From an uncultured Ignavibacteria bacterium (GTDB lineage Bacteria; Bacteroidota; Ignavibacteria; Kapaibacteriales; UBA2268): a stretch of 18,307 bases of DNA. A program made the position numbers and the translations under genes. Positions 6,268 through 15,687 of this stretch are shown here, piece after piece. The stretch lies in NCBI GenBank assembly GCA_903911805.1, contig CAIWET010000390.1:1-18307 (forward strand), in the 5' to 3' direction. The notes beneath the pieces are model-generated. The model saw only the letters and a program-made list of their open reading frames with translations. It had not been told where the DNA came from and searched no databases. How positions within the stretch are numbered: the first letter of the stretch is position 1; each line of letters opens with the position of its first letter.

Positions 6268-9200
6268 TTAAACTTCTAATTCTTTCAATTCGGTTGAAAT
6301 TTCAGTTGCTACCATTTTTTCAATTTTGTTTTCAACTGGCTTAACAGGCTCTTTTCTTCCAAAGATATTTCCAACATCACTGGTTACTAACATTTCTTGA
6401 TAATGTCTTAAACCTGTACCTGCAGGAATTAACTGACCTAAGATAATATTCTCTTTCAATCCAATCAAATGATCAACTTTTGCAGCAACAGATGCATCAG
6501 CAAGAACTCTAGTTGTTTCCTGGAATGATGCAGCTGATAACCAGCTTTCAGTTGTCAATGATGCCTGAGTAATTCCGAGCAATAATGGTTCAGCAATAGC
6601 TGGTTCAGCTGGTTTTGACTCTGGTGGACGTTTTCCTTTTTTCTTAAGGTCAAGAGTAACTTCTCTTAATCTCTTCTTAGAAACAAGTTGAGATTCTTTG
6701 AATTTGGAATCACCTTTATCAGTTATAACAACGTGATTTTTCATTTTCTCGTTTTCGTCCAAGAATATGATTCTGTCAATATTGTCATTTTCTAAGAATG
6801 ATGAATCGCCTGAATCCATAATTTTTACTTTTTGCAACATTTGTCTTACAATTGTTTCGATGTGTTTATCATTGATTTTCACACCCTGCATACGGTAAAC
6901 TTCCTGGATTTCATTTACAAGATATTCCTGAACAGCATTAGCACCTTTAATTCTCAAAATATCATGAGGATTAGTAGAACCTTCGGTTAATCTTTCGCCT
7001 GCTCTAACAAAATCGTCTGCTTGAACAAGTACATATTTACCAATAGGAACTGAATATTCCATTTTGGTTTTTTCATCTATAGATGTAACGCCAATAACTC
7101 TGGAACCTCTTTTTGGTTTTTCAAAAGTAATAATACCGTCAATATCAGCAACAATTGCAGGATTTTGTGGAGCTCTTGCTTCGAATAACTCAGTTACTCT
7201 AGGCAAACCTCCAGTAATATCTCTGGTTCTACCCAAATCTCTAGGGATTTTAACTAATGCAGTACCGATACCTACTTGCTCATCTTCGTCAACACGAATT
7301 TGGGCTTTTGTTGGAATGTTGTATGTTTTTATTAATAACCCTTTATCGTCAATAATTTCGATACAAGGTGATTTTGTTCTGTCTTTAAAGTCAACAACTA
7401 CTTTTGTAATGTGACCTGTCTGTTCGTCATTTACTTCGCGATAAGTTACGTTAGGAACCAAATCTTTATATCTAACTCTACCCTGTACCTCAGTGATAAT
7501 TGTAGAGTTGTATGGATCCCAGTCATAAATCATCTTGCCTTTAACAACCATATCGCCATCGCGAACTTTTAATTCTGCACCATAAGTTGCATCATATTTT
7601 GTTAAAATTCTGTTTGATTCAGGATCGATAATGTTGATTGAACCAGAACGGCTAGTTACTACTGCTACTTCATTTTCTTCTTCATCTTCATAAGCTACAA
7701 ATCTAATGTTCTCGAACTGAATCTTACCATCAAATTTTGCTGTTACGTTGGACTGTGATGCAATCAAAAGAGCTGTACCACCAGTATGGAATGTACGCAA
7801 TGTTAACTGAGTACCAGGTTCACCGATTGACTGTGATGCAATTGTACCCACAGCTTCACCAGTATCAACAAGTTTACTTGTTGCAAGGTTTCTACCATAA
7901 CATTTTGAACAAACTCCGCGTCTTGATTCGCAAGTTAATACTGAACGAATTAAAACAGATTCTACTGCTGAATTTTCAATTGTTTGAGCAATTTCCTCAT
8001 CAATTACAACTCCAGCTGCGCAAATAACTTTATTTGTTAATGGATCTACAACATCAAGAAGAGTTACTCTACCCAAGATTCTTTCGAACAATGGTTCTTT
8101 AACTTCTTCACCATCTTTTAATGCTTTCATTTCAACACCACGAATTGTACCGCAATCGGCCACAGAGATAATAACATCCTGAGCAACGTCGTGCAATCTT
8201 CTTGTTAAATATCCCGCATCAGCTGTTTTCAACGCTGTATCAGCAAGACCTTTACGAGCACCGTGAGTAGAAATGAAGTATTCTAAGATAGAAAGACCTT
8301 CTTTAAAGTTTGAAAGAATTGGATTTTCAATCAATTCACCTGTTGAACCGCTAAGTGATTTTTTAGGTTTAGCCATCAAACCTCTCATACCAGCTAACTG
8401 ACGAATCTGCTCTTTAGAACCTCTCGCTTGAGAGTCAAGCATCATCCAGAATGGATTGAATCCCTGTTGTGCTTTTGATAATTCAGAATACAATTTATCA
8501 GCAACTCTGTTTGTTGCAGTTGACCAGGTATCGATAATTTTATTATATCTTTCACCAGAGCTGATAACACCATTTTGATAAGCAAATTCAACTTCATCAA
8601 TTTTCAATTGAGCTTTATCAATGATTGTAGTTTTTTCCAATGGAATAATAACGTCAGCGATACTAACTGATAGACCACCACGAGTCGCGTAGAAAAATCC
8701 TGTTTCCTTCAATTTATCTAAGAATTCTACAGTTTTTGCCAAACCAACTTTTCTAAAGCATTGACCAATGATTTGTCTTAATCTCTTTTTAGTTAAAGCT
8801 TCGTTTAGATAGCCAATTTCTTCTGGAACAATTTGGTTGAATAGTACACGACCAACTGTTGTTTCTAAAGATTTACCTTTCCAACGAACTTTGATTTTTG
8901 CGTGAAGATCAATAATATCATGGTTGAAAGCAATAATAACTTCATCAGCTGAATAGAATGATTTATTTTCGCCTTTTAAGCCTGCTTTTGCTTTAGTTAA
9001 ATAGTAAACTCCAAGAACCATGTCCTGAGAAGGTACAGCGATTGGGTCACCATTTTGAGTATGAACAATATTATGAGGAGCTAACATTAAAAGCAATGCT
9101 TCTAACTGAGCTTCATAACTTAATGGAACGTGAACAGCCATCTGATCACCGTCAAAGTCAGCGTTGAACGCTGTACAAACTAACGGATGCAACTGAATAG

Positions 9201-10560
9201 CTTTACCTTCCACTAATCTTGGCTGGAATGCCTGAATACCTAATCTATGAAGAGTAGGAGCACGATTGAGCATTATTGGATGTCCATCGATTACCTTTTC
9301 TAAGATATCCCAAACCTCGTTAGTTTTTCTCTCAACTAATTTCTTAGCTGATTTAACTGTTTTAACGTGTCCTCTTTCGATTAATTTTCTTATGATAAAT
9401 GGTTTGAATAATTCAACAGCCATATCTTTAGGAAGTCCGCACTCGTATAATTTAAGTTCAGGACCAACCACGATAACAGAACGACCAGAATAATCAACAC
9501 GTTTACCAAGTAAGTTTTGTCTGAAACGACCTGTTTTACCTTTTAAAGTATCAGCAAGAGATTTCAAAGCTCTTTGAGATTCTGATCTAACGCTTCTTCT
9601 TGAGTTATCAAATAAAGCATCAACAGCTTCTTGGAGCATTCTTTTTTCATTACGTAAAATAACTTCAGGAGCTTTAATATCAATTAATCTCTTTAATCTA
9701 TTATTACGAATGATTACTCTTCTATAAAGGTCATTCAAATCGGAAGTAGCAAATCTACCACCTTCAAGTGGAACTAAAGGTCTTAAATCTGGAGGAGTTA
9801 CAGGGATTACATCCAATACCATCCAATCAGGATGATTTTGCATTTCTTCGCCTTCTTCGCCCATAAATGCTTCAAGAACTCTAAGTCTTTTTAATAAATC
9901 TGCTTTTTTGAGCTGAGAAGTTTCTTCGCGTAAAATTGCTTTTAACTCGTGGAAAGTTGCTTCAGCATCAATTCTTCTGAGCATTTCTTTGATAGCTTCG
10001 CCACCAATTGATGCAATAAATTTATTTGGATCGTCATCATCTAAATTTCTTTCAGAATCTGACAATGTATTCAATACTTCTAAATATTGTTCTTCTGTTA
10101 AAAGATCTTTTCTTTGAAGACCAGTATTACCAGGTTGAACAACTATATATGATTCGTAATAAACAATTCTTTCAACATCTTTAGTAGGCATACCAAGCAT
10201 TGCGCTGATTTTAGATGGCAAAGAACGTAAAAACCAGATATGAACAACAGGAACAGCTAGCATAATATGCCCCATTCTCTCTCTTCTAACTGATTTTTGA
10301 GTTACTTCAACTCCGCATCTATCGCAAACTATGCCCTTATATCTGATTCTTTTATATTTACCGCAGGCGCATTCCCAATCTCTAATTGGCCCAAAAATCT
10401 TTTCGCAGAACAGACCATCTTTTTCAGGTCTAAAAGATCTGTAATTGATTGTTTCGGGCTTAGTTACTTCGCCGTGACTTCTATTTAGAATGTCATCAGG
10501 CGACGCAATCTTGATCGTTATTCTTGAGAAACCGCTTCTTGGAATTGCTTTTGATTGCAT
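6268..10560 (-). CDS. rpoC: DNA-directed RNA polymerase subunit beta'
   Basis: Encodes 1430 residues (E. coli 1407). It is the catalytic clamp subunit of RNA polymerase. Visible features in order: the N-terminal zinc site Cys64, Cys66, Cys79, Cys82; the RPTLHR-type switch region near 434-439; the active-site NADFDGD at 466-472 with the Mg-binding Asp468, Asp470 and Asp472; the bridge helix (about 764-790); the second zinc site Cys803, Cys877, Cys884, Cys887; and the trigger loop GEPGTQLTLRTFHTGG (913-928). The trigger loop is interrupted by a large insertion (about 930-1115) like the SI3 of Gram-negative polymerases. Residues about 1257-1325 form a basic, Bacteroidota/Chlorobiota-like linker before the conserved LLLGITQASLTTESW end segment. 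The ATG is preceded by GAGGA. It follows rpoB by 26 bp and ends at a strong terminator. Confidence 0.98.
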   Translation of the reverse strand: MQSKAIPRSGFSRITIKIASPDDILNRSHGEVTKPETINYRSFRPEKDGLFCEKIFGPIRDWECACGKYKRIRYKGIVCDRCGVEVTQKSVRRERMGHIMLAVPVVHIWFLRSLPSKISAMLGMPTKDVERIVYYESYIVVQPGNTGLQRKDLLTEEQYLEVLNTLSDSERNLDDDDPNKFIASIGGEAIKEMLRRIDAEATFHELKAILREETSQLKKADLLKRLRVLEAFMGEEGEEMQNHPDWMVLDVIPVTPPDLRPLVPLEGGRFATSDLNDLYRRVIIRNNRLKRLIDIKAPEVILRNEKRMLQEAVDALFDNSRRSVRSESQRALKSLADTLKGKTGRFRQNLLGKRVDYSGRSVIVVGPELKLYECGLPKDMAVELFKPFIIRKLIERGHVKTVKSAKKLVERKTNEVWDILEKVIDGHPIMLNRAPTLHRLGIQAFQPRLVEGKAIQLHPLVCTAFNADFDGDQMAVHVPLSYEAQLEALLLMLAPHNIVHTQNGDPIAVPSQDMVLGVYYLTKAKAGLKGENKSFYSADEVIIAFNHDIIDLHAKIKVRWKGKSLETTVGRVLFNQIVPEEIGYLNEALTKKRLRQIIGQCFRKVGLAKTVEFLDKLKETGFFYATRGGLSVSIADVIIPLEKTTIIDKAQLKIDEVEFAYQNGVISSGERYNKIIDTWSTATNRVADKLYSELSKAQQGFNPFWMMLDSQARGSKEQIRQLAGMRGLMAKPKKSLSGSTGELIENPILSNFKEGLSILEYFISTHGARKGLADTALKTADAGYLTRRLHDVAQDVIISVADCGTIRGVEMKALKDGEEVKEPLFERILGRVTLLDVVDPLTNKVICAAGVVIDEEIAQTIENSAVESVLIRSVLTCESRRGVCSKCYGRNLATSKLVDTGEAVGTIASQSIGEPGTQLTLRTFHTGGTALLIASQSNVTAKFDGKIQFENIRFVAYEDEEENEVAVVTSRSGSINIIDPESNRILTKYDATYGAELKVRDGDMVVKGKMIYDWDPYNSTIITEVQGRVRYKDLVPNVTYREVNDEQTGHITKVVVDFKDRTKSPCIEIIDDKGLLIKTYNIPTKAQIRVDEDEQVGIGTALVKIPRDLGRTRDITGGLPRVTELFEARAPQNPAIVADIDGIITFEKPKRGSRVIGVTSIDEKTKMEYSVPIGKYVLVQADDFVRAGERLTEGSTNPHDILRIKGANAVQEYLVNEIQEVYRMQGVKINDKHIETIVRQMLQKVKIMDSGDSSFLENDNIDRIIFLDENEKMKNHVVITDKGDSKFKESQLVSKKRLREVTLDLKKKGKRPPESKPAEPAIAEPLLLGITQASLTTESWLSAASFQETTRVLADASVAAKVDHLIGLKENIILGQLIPAGTGLRHYQEMLVTSDVGNIFGRKEPVKPVENKIEKMVATEISTELKELEV

Positions 10561-10586
10561 TATTTTTCCTCATCTATTTTATTTAA

Positions 10587-13500
10587 TTAATATAATTCTA
10601 TATCAAGGCAAAGCCCTTGAAGCTCACGAACCAATACGTTAAATGATTCTGGTATATTTGGAGTTGGGCTATTTTCGCCTTTCACCAATGCCTCATACAT
10701 CTTAGCTCTTCCCTGCACGTCATCAGATTTCACAGTAATCATTTCCTGTAAAGTATGTGCAGCGCCATAAGCTTCGAGCGCCCAAACTTCCATTTCTCCT
10801 AATCTCTGACCACCAAATTGTGCTTTACCACCTAATGGTTGCTGAGTGATTAGTGAGTATGGGCCTATTGAACGAGCGTGAATCTTATCTTCAACCAAGT
10901 GAGACAGTTTAAGCATATAAATCATACCAACTGTAATTTTTTGTGTGAATTCATCACCAGTTCTACCATCTCTCAAAACTGCTTTTCCATCTTTTGGAAG
11001 TCCAGCTTTTTCTAAGTATTCGCCTACTTGATCCCAGCTTGCGCCATCGAAAATTGGAGTTGCAAAATTTAAATCTAATTTTGCTCCTGCCCATCCGAGA
11101 GCTGTTTCATAAAGCTGACCAAGGTTCATACGAGAAGGTACACCAAGTGGGTTTAATACGATATCAACAGGAGAACCATCTGGTAAGAACGGCATATCTT
11201 CAACAGGTACAATTTTAGAAACAATACCTTTGTTACCGTGACGACCAGCCATTTTATCACCAACCTGCAATTTTCTCTTTTTAGCAATATATACTTTTGC
11301 CATCTGGAGAATACCTGGTTGGAGTTCATCGCCTGTTGCGATTTTATTTTTTTCTGCTTTATAGTTACCAATAATATCATTTTTTGTAAAATGATAATTA
11401 TCAAGCATTTTAACTAATAAAGCATTTTTTGTTACATCTTCTAATATTTCAACTGAATAATCGATCAAATCAGGAATTACGCCTTCTTCAGCAAACTTCA
11501 TTTTCAAATCTTCATAAGTTGCTTTTTGTCCAGCTTTGATTACCTGAACACCTGTTGTCAATTTAATGCCAAAGTGTGTTTCGTCAATAATCATTTTTCC
11601 TAATCTTACAACACATTCATTTGCAAGTTGTTTTAACGAATCTTTTTCTTTTTTAGCCAATACATCTTGTCTTTTTTTCTCGTCATTTCTTACATCTTTT
11701 TCAGCAGAAACAACTTTTCTTTGGAAAAGTTTAGTATTGATAACTATACCTTTTAGACCAGGTGTAGCTTTTAAAGATACGTCTTTAACGTCTCCAGCTT
11801 TATCGCCAAAGATAGCTCTTAATAATTTTTCTTCTGGTGTAGGGTCAGTTTCACCTTTTGGAGTGATTTTACCAATTAAAATATCACCTTCAGAAACTTT
11901 AGCGCCAACTCTTACGATACCGCTTTCGTCGAGATCTTTTGTTGCTTCTTCAGAAACGTTTGGAATTTCTCTTGTAAATTCTTCTTCGCCACGTTTAGTA
12001 TCTCTTACTTGAAGTGTATATTCTTCAATATGAATTGAAGTAAATACATCTTCAGCAACGCAACGTTCTGAAATAATAATAGCATCTTCAAAGTTATAAC
12101 CTCTCCAAGGCATAAATGCAACCATTACGTTTCTTCCGAGAGCTAATTCGCCCATATCGGTTGAAGCACTATCGCAAAGTGGCTGGCCTTTTACAACTCT
12201 TTCGCCTGTTTTTACGATTGGTCTTTGATTTACGCAAGTATCTTGGTTAGTTCTGAAGAATTTTAATAACTTATAAGATTTTAAAGGTCTAAAAACATAT
12301 TCTGACAATCTTTGGTCGTCAGTTCTTGTATCATCATATCTAATTATAACTTTATCTGCTGATGAATATTCAACAATTCCAGGACCTTCAGCAAAAATTA
12401 AGCTTCTAGAATCTTTAGAAATTCTTGCTTCCATACCAGTTCCAACTACAGGCGCTTTTGGTCTCAATAGAGGCACGGCCTGACGTTGCATGTTAGAGCC
12501 CATAAGTGCACGGTTAGCATCATCATGCTCTAAGAACGGAATTAATGAAGAAGCTGCCGATGTAATCTGATCTGTTGAAACGTCCAAATATTGAATATCA
12601 TTTGGATGAACAACCACGAAATCACCGGAAAGTCTTGAAATGATTCTATCGCCAACAATTCTTTTATCTTTATCAAATAAAGTTGATGCTGGAGCGATTG
12701 TTAATCCTTCTTCTTTTTCTGCAGTTAGATAAATAATTTCTTCTTTAATCTGACCATTTTCAACAACTCTATAAGGAGTTTCGATAAAACCTAATTCATT
12801 GATTCTTGCGTGAATAGCCAATGAAGAAATCAAACCAATGTTTGGACCTTCAGGAGTTTCAATTGGACAAAGTCTTCCATAATGAGTATAATGAACGTCA
12901 CGTACTTCGAATCCGGCTCTTTCTCTAGTTAGACCACCAGGACCTAAAGCTGAAGTTCTTCTCTTATGAGTTAATTCAGATAATGGATTGGTTTGATCCA
13001 TAAACTGAGACAACTGATTTGTACCAAAGAATTGATTTACAACAGAAGTGATTGTTCTTGCATTAACTAATTCAGAAGGAGTAAGATTTTCGCCATCGTG
13101 GATGGATAATCTTTCTCTAATAGTTCTGCTCATACGAGCAAGACCAACATTAAATTGAGATGCAAGCTGTTCGCCAACTGTTCTAACTCTTCTATTTCCA
13201 AGGTGATCAATATCATCGCCAGTTAACTTATTGTCGTGAAGATGAATCAAATGTTTAATAATAGTTACAATATCTTCTATAGTAAGAGTAGTTGTTTCGA
13301 TGCTAGTAGTTAAGCCTAATTTTTGATTAATTCTAAATCTACCAACAACCCCTAAATCATATCTTTTTGGATTAAAGAATAATTTATCAAGTAAAGCTTC
13401 TGCTGCTTCAATATCTGGTGGATCTGAAGAGCGAAGTTGTTTATATATAACTTCAAGAGCATCTTCTCTGTTTCTTGAAGGATCTTTTGTAATAGTTTTT

Positions 13501-14423
13501 GCAATTACCGGTTCATCATTCGGATCGTAATATTTGAATAATCTTATTGGAAGAATTTCAGTTTCAGTAATACTTTGGAGTAATTCTGCAGTGATAACCA
13601 TATCGCGAGTAGCGATGATTTCACCAGTATTCAAGTCAATTACGTCAGAAGCAATTCTTCTACCAACCGCAGTTTCATCAAGACCTTCTTGAGGAATTTC
13701 TTCCTGAAGAGAGAAAAGATTAAGAATTTCTTCATCAGAAGAAAATCCGAGAGCTCTCAAAAGGGTTGTAACCGGGAATTTTTTCTTTCTATCAATATAT
13801 GCGAACATCATATCGTGGATGTCAGTAGTAAATTCTACCCAAGATCCACGGAAAGGAATAATTCTTGCTGTATAAATTCTCGTACCATTTGGATGCATTG
13901 CATCATCAAAGAATACACCAGGTGAACGATGAAGCTGAGTAACGATAACGCGTTCAGCACCGTTGATAACAAAAGTACCACGAGGGGTCATAGAAGGAAT
14001 ATTACCTAAGTAAACCTCTTGCTCGACAGATTCTATATAATCTTCAGAATCTTTTTCGGCTTTACTTGAAAGTCTTAATTTAGCTTTCAAAGGTTTAGCA
14101 AAAGTTAATTCTCTTTCACGACATTCTTCTTCATTGTATTTAGGTTTTTCTATTGAATAATCAATAAATTCCAATTGGAAAATTGAAGAGGCATCTTCAA
14201 TCGGGAAGTTATTTAAAAAGGCTTGCTGGAGCCCTTTGTTTTCTCTCAGCGAAGGATGAATATCTTCCTGAAGAAAATCTTTATATGCCTGAATCTGCAC
14301 GTTAAGCAAATCAGGATAAACAGGTGGATTTAAAGAGTCAGAGAAGCTAATACGTTCTCTAAGCCTTACAATTTCATCGTCGCTTTTAAGAATTTTCAAA
14401 TCATTTATCGAGTTTTTACTCAC
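10587..14423 (-). CDS. rpoB: DNA-directed RNA polymerase subunit beta
   Basis: Encodes 1278 residues. It forms the other half of the polymerase active-site cleft. Recognisable parts are the lobe/protrusion region with RGTFVINGAERVIV (148-161), the rifampicin pocket QLSQFMDQTNPLSELTHKRRTSALG (470-494), CPIETPEGPNIGL (519-531), the conserved Lys residues of GDKMAGRHGNKG (1055-1066), QPLGGKAQFGGQRLGEMEVWALEAYGA (1195-1221) and a C-terminus ending LCLDIELY. Residues equal E. coli numbers minus 40 in the rifampicin pocket. The common resistance sites (Gln513, Asp516, Ser522, His526, Arg529 and Ser531 in E. coli numbering) are all wild type, so sensitivity is expected at the target. The start is GTG, chosen because GGAGG lies 4 bp upstream and the N-terminus is family-like. 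A long hairpin with a U tract precedes it. Confidence 0.98.
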   Translation of the reverse strand: MSKNSINDLKILKSDDEIVRLRERISFSDSLNPPVYPDLLNVQIQAYKDFLQEDIHPSLRENKGLQQAFLNNFPIEDASSIFQLEFIDYSIEKPKYNEEECRERELTFAKPLKAKLRLSSKAEKDSEDYIESVEQEVYLGNIPSMTPRGTFVINGAERVIVTQLHRSPGVFFDDAMHPNGTRIYTARIIPFRGSWVEFTTDIHDMMFAYIDRKKKFPVTTLLRALGFSSDEEILNLFSLQEEIPQEGLDETAVGRRIASDVIDLNTGEIIATRDMVITAELLQSITETEILPIRLFKYYDPNDEPVIAKTITKDPSRNREDALEVIYKQLRSSDPPDIEAAEALLDKLFFNPKRYDLGVVGRFRINQKLGLTTSIETTTLTIEDIVTIIKHLIHLHDNKLTGDDIDHLGNRRVRTVGEQLASQFNVGLARMSRTIRERLSIHDGENLTPSELVNARTITSVVNQFFGTNQLSQFMDQTNPLSELTHKRRTSALGPGGLTRERAGFEVRDVHYTHYGRLCPIETPEGPNIGLISSLAIHARINELGFIETPYRVVENGQIKEEIIYLTAEKEEGLTIAPASTLFDKDKRIVGDRIISRLSGDFVVVHPNDIQYLDVSTDQITSAASSLIPFLEHDDANRALMGSNMQRQAVPLLRPKAPVVGTGMEARISKDSRSLIFAEGPGIVEYSSADKVIIRYDDTRTDDQRLSEYVFRPLKSYKLLKFFRTNQDTCVNQRPIVKTGERVVKGQPLCDSASTDMGELALGRNVMVAFMPWRGYNFEDAIIISERCVAEDVFTSIHIEEYTLQVRDTKRGEEEFTREIPNVSEEATKDLDESGIVRVGAKVSEGDILIGKITPKGETDPTPEEKLLRAIFGDKAGDVKDVSLKATPGLKGIVINTKLFQRKVVSAEKDVRNDEKKRQDVLAKKEKDSLKQLANECVVRLGKMIIDETHFGIKLTTGVQVIKAGQKATYEDLKMKFAEEGVIPDLIDYSVEILEDVTKNALLVKMLDNYHFTKNDIIGNYKAEKNKIATGDELQPGILQMAKVYIAKKRKLQVGDKMAGRHGNKGIVSKIVPVEDMPFLPDGSPVDIVLNPLGVPSRMNLGQLYETALGWAGAKLDLNFATPIFDGASWDQVGEYLEKAGLPKDGKAVLRDGRTGDEFTQKITVGMIYMLKLSHLVEDKIHARSIGPYSLITQQPLGGKAQFGGQRLGEMEVWALEAYGAAHTLQEMITVKSDDVQGRAKMYEALVKGENSPTPNIPESFNVLVRELQGLCLDIELY

Positions 14424-14447
14424 CGAACCTCCAAAGTTTTTTTCCTG

Positions 14448-14500
14448 AAAAAAATAGGACTTTTTGACGAAAGTTTTTCAACTTACGTCAAAAAATCCTA
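14448..14500 (-). terminator. Strong hairpin plus U tract in the rplL-rpoB gap (candidate attenuator)
   Basis: In the transcript, UAGGAUUUUUUGACG pairs with CGUCAAAAAGUCCUA over 15 bp (one G-U pair). The stem continues, after a single U-U mismatch, into AAGUU-GAAA-AACUU, a 5-bp stem capped by a GNRA tetraloop. Seven U follow at once. This is a textbook intrinsic terminator, 25 nt before the rpoB GTG start. Partial termination here would give more L10 and L7/L12 than RNA polymerase, as the E. coli rplL-rpoB attenuator does. Whether it is partial or complete (with a separate rpoB promoter) cannot be read from sequence. Confidence 0.8.
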
Positions 14501-14578
14501 AATTATATGTAAACAATCGCATTTCAATTGTTTATCCCTTAATCAATTAGTATACAAATTACAATTACTATATAAACT

Positions 14579-14608
14579 AAGCAAAGCGGCTTTTATGCCG
14601 CTCTGCCT
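14579..14608 (-). terminator. Hairpin just after rplL (weak terminator or processing site)
   Basis: In the transcript, AGGCAGAGCGGC pairs with GCCGCUUUGCUU over 12 bp with two G-U pairs and a 6-base loop, starting 38 nt after the rplL stop. Only a broken U tract (UUAGUUUAU) follows, so it is a weaker terminator than the downstream hairpin. It could be an RNase III-type processing site or a 3'-end stabiliser for the rplJL message. Confidence 0.55.
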
Positions 14609-14646
14609 AAAATCGAAAATTTTCCGACTAACAATATACGCTACAC

Positions 14647-15021
14647 TTATTTTAAAGTTACTTTAGCGCCTTGTTCTTCTAATTTTTTCTTGATTTCGTT
14701 AGCTTCTTCTTTAGAAACTGCTTCTTTTACCATTTTAGGTGCACCTTCTACCAAGTCTTTAGCTTCTTTTAAGCCTAATCCAGTGATTTCACGGATAACT
14801 TTGATAACGTTTAATTTTGATGCGCCCATTTCAGATAATTCAACGTCGAATTCTGTTTGTTCTTCAACAACTGCTGCTGCTGCTGCTACTGGAGCTGCTG
14901 CCATCATCATTGGTGCTGCTGCAGATACGCCAAATTTTTCTTCTAATGCTTTTTTTAATTCTGCTGCTTCTACTAATGTTAAAGCGGAAATTTTCTCTAC
15001 TAATTCTTCAACTACTGACAT
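14647..15021 (-). CDS. rplL: 50S ribosomal protein L7/L12
   Basis: Encodes 124 residues. It forms the mobile stalk of the large subunit that recruits and activates translation GTPases. The N-terminal dimerisation helices (MSVVEELVEKISALTLVEAAELKKALEEKFGV) are followed by an Ala/Met-rich hinge (about 34-50) and the C-terminal factor-binding domain (about 57-124) with KLNVIKVIREITGLGLKEAKDLVEGAPK, the most conserved part of the family. The length is normal. It follows rplJ by 46 bp, the usual stalk gene pair, and is separated from rpoB by a 223-bp gap with two hairpins. Confidence 0.97.
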   Translation of the reverse strand: MSVVEELVEKISALTLVEAAELKKALEEKFGVSAAAPMMMAAAPVAAAAAVVEEQTEFDVELSEMGASKLNVIKVIREITGLGLKEAKDLVEGAPKMVKEAVSKEEANEIKKKLEEQGAKVTLK

Positions 15022-15067
15022 TTTATAGTCTCCCTATTTAAAATTTCTTAATTTCAATTTAATTTTA

Positions 15068-15592
15068 TTATTTACCTTGTTTTTTAGCGACCTCTTCAAC
15101 GAGGTAAGCAACATCGCGGATAACTGCATTAATTGAGCCAACGATTCCTGTAATAGGAGCGTGTAAGCTGCCGATAATTGATGCAATCATATCTGGTTTG
15201 CTTGGTAATTCCGATAATTCTTTTAATTTTGAACCATCATAGAATACGCCTTCTAATACTGCTGCTTTTAATTTTGGATATTGCGTTTTATCAACTTGCT
15301 CTTTTATAATTCTAGCAGGTTTAACTGGATCTCCATAACCAAAGACAACAGCTGTTGCGCCTCTGAATTTATCATCTGGTACAACATTATTACCAATTTC
15401 GTTTAAAGCTTTGATGAATAAAGTATTTTTTGATACTTTAAATTCAAAACCTTCTTTTTTGAATTCGCGGCGAAGTGCAATTGTTTTTGCAACATTGATG
15501 CCTTCGAAATCTACGAAGTAGTAACCGTCAGCCTTCTTGAATTTTTCTACAAGAATGCCAACTATGTCTTTTTTTTGTTTTAATGTTACCAT
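15068..15592 (-). CDS. rplJ: 50S ribosomal protein L10
   Basis: Encodes 174 residues. It anchors L7/L12 dimers to the large subunit and commonly represses its own operon by binding the mRNA leader. The N-terminal rRNA-binding domain shows VSKNTLFIKAL and GATAVVFGYGDPVKPARII; the C-terminal part has ELPSKPDMIASIIGSLHAPITGIVGSINA, followed by the L7/L12-binding helix. The length is normal. The ATG is preceded by AGGAG. A conserved-looking stem-loop lies 28 nt upstream. Confidence 0.96.
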   Translation of the reverse strand: MVTLKQKKDIVGILVEKFKKADGYYFVDFEGINVAKTIALRREFKKEGFEFKVSKNTLFIKALNEIGNNVVPDDKFRGATAVVFGYGDPVKPARIIKEQVDKTQYPKLKAAVLEGVFYDGSKLKELSELPSKPDMIASIIGSLHAPITGIVGSINAVIRDVAYLVEEVAKKQGK

Positions 15593-15620
15593 AACTCCTA
15601 ACCATTTATAATATCTTCTT

Positions 15621-15666
15621 TAAAGCAAACATCCATTATTTAAAAGGGATGAGAAGCATTGCTTTA
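15621..15666 (-). promoter_or_regulatory. Candidate L10-binding mRNA leader structure
   Basis: In the transcript upstream of rplJ, an outer stem UAAAGCAA/UUGCUUUA (8 bp) and an inner stem CAUCC/GGAUG (5 bp) are separated by an asymmetric internal loop (7 bases UGCUUCU on the 5' side, one U on the 3' side). The structure ends 28 nt before the rplJ ATG. A bent two-stem element in this position is where L10(L12)4 autoregulation acts in other bacteria. A competing AAGC/GCUU hairpin would disrupt the outer stem. I have not matched it to a covariance model. Confidence 0.5.
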
Positions 15667-15687
15667 GCGAAGAGTGCGTAATCTAAA

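Noticed and set aside
11566..12012. 148-codon open frame antisense to rpoB
   Set aside because: The product is Ser/Phe-rich, as expected from reading a Lys/Glu-rich gene backwards; rpoB itself is certain here.
14501..14530. TATAAT-like box on the minus strand just before the rplL-rpoB hairpin
   Set aside because: The nearest TTGAAA is only 14 bp away, too close for a -35 element, and the start site would fall inside the hairpin.
14690..15041. Open frames antisense to rplL, including a Leu-rich one
   Set aside because: They arise from the Ala-rich hinge of L7/L12 read on the other strand; no independent evidence.
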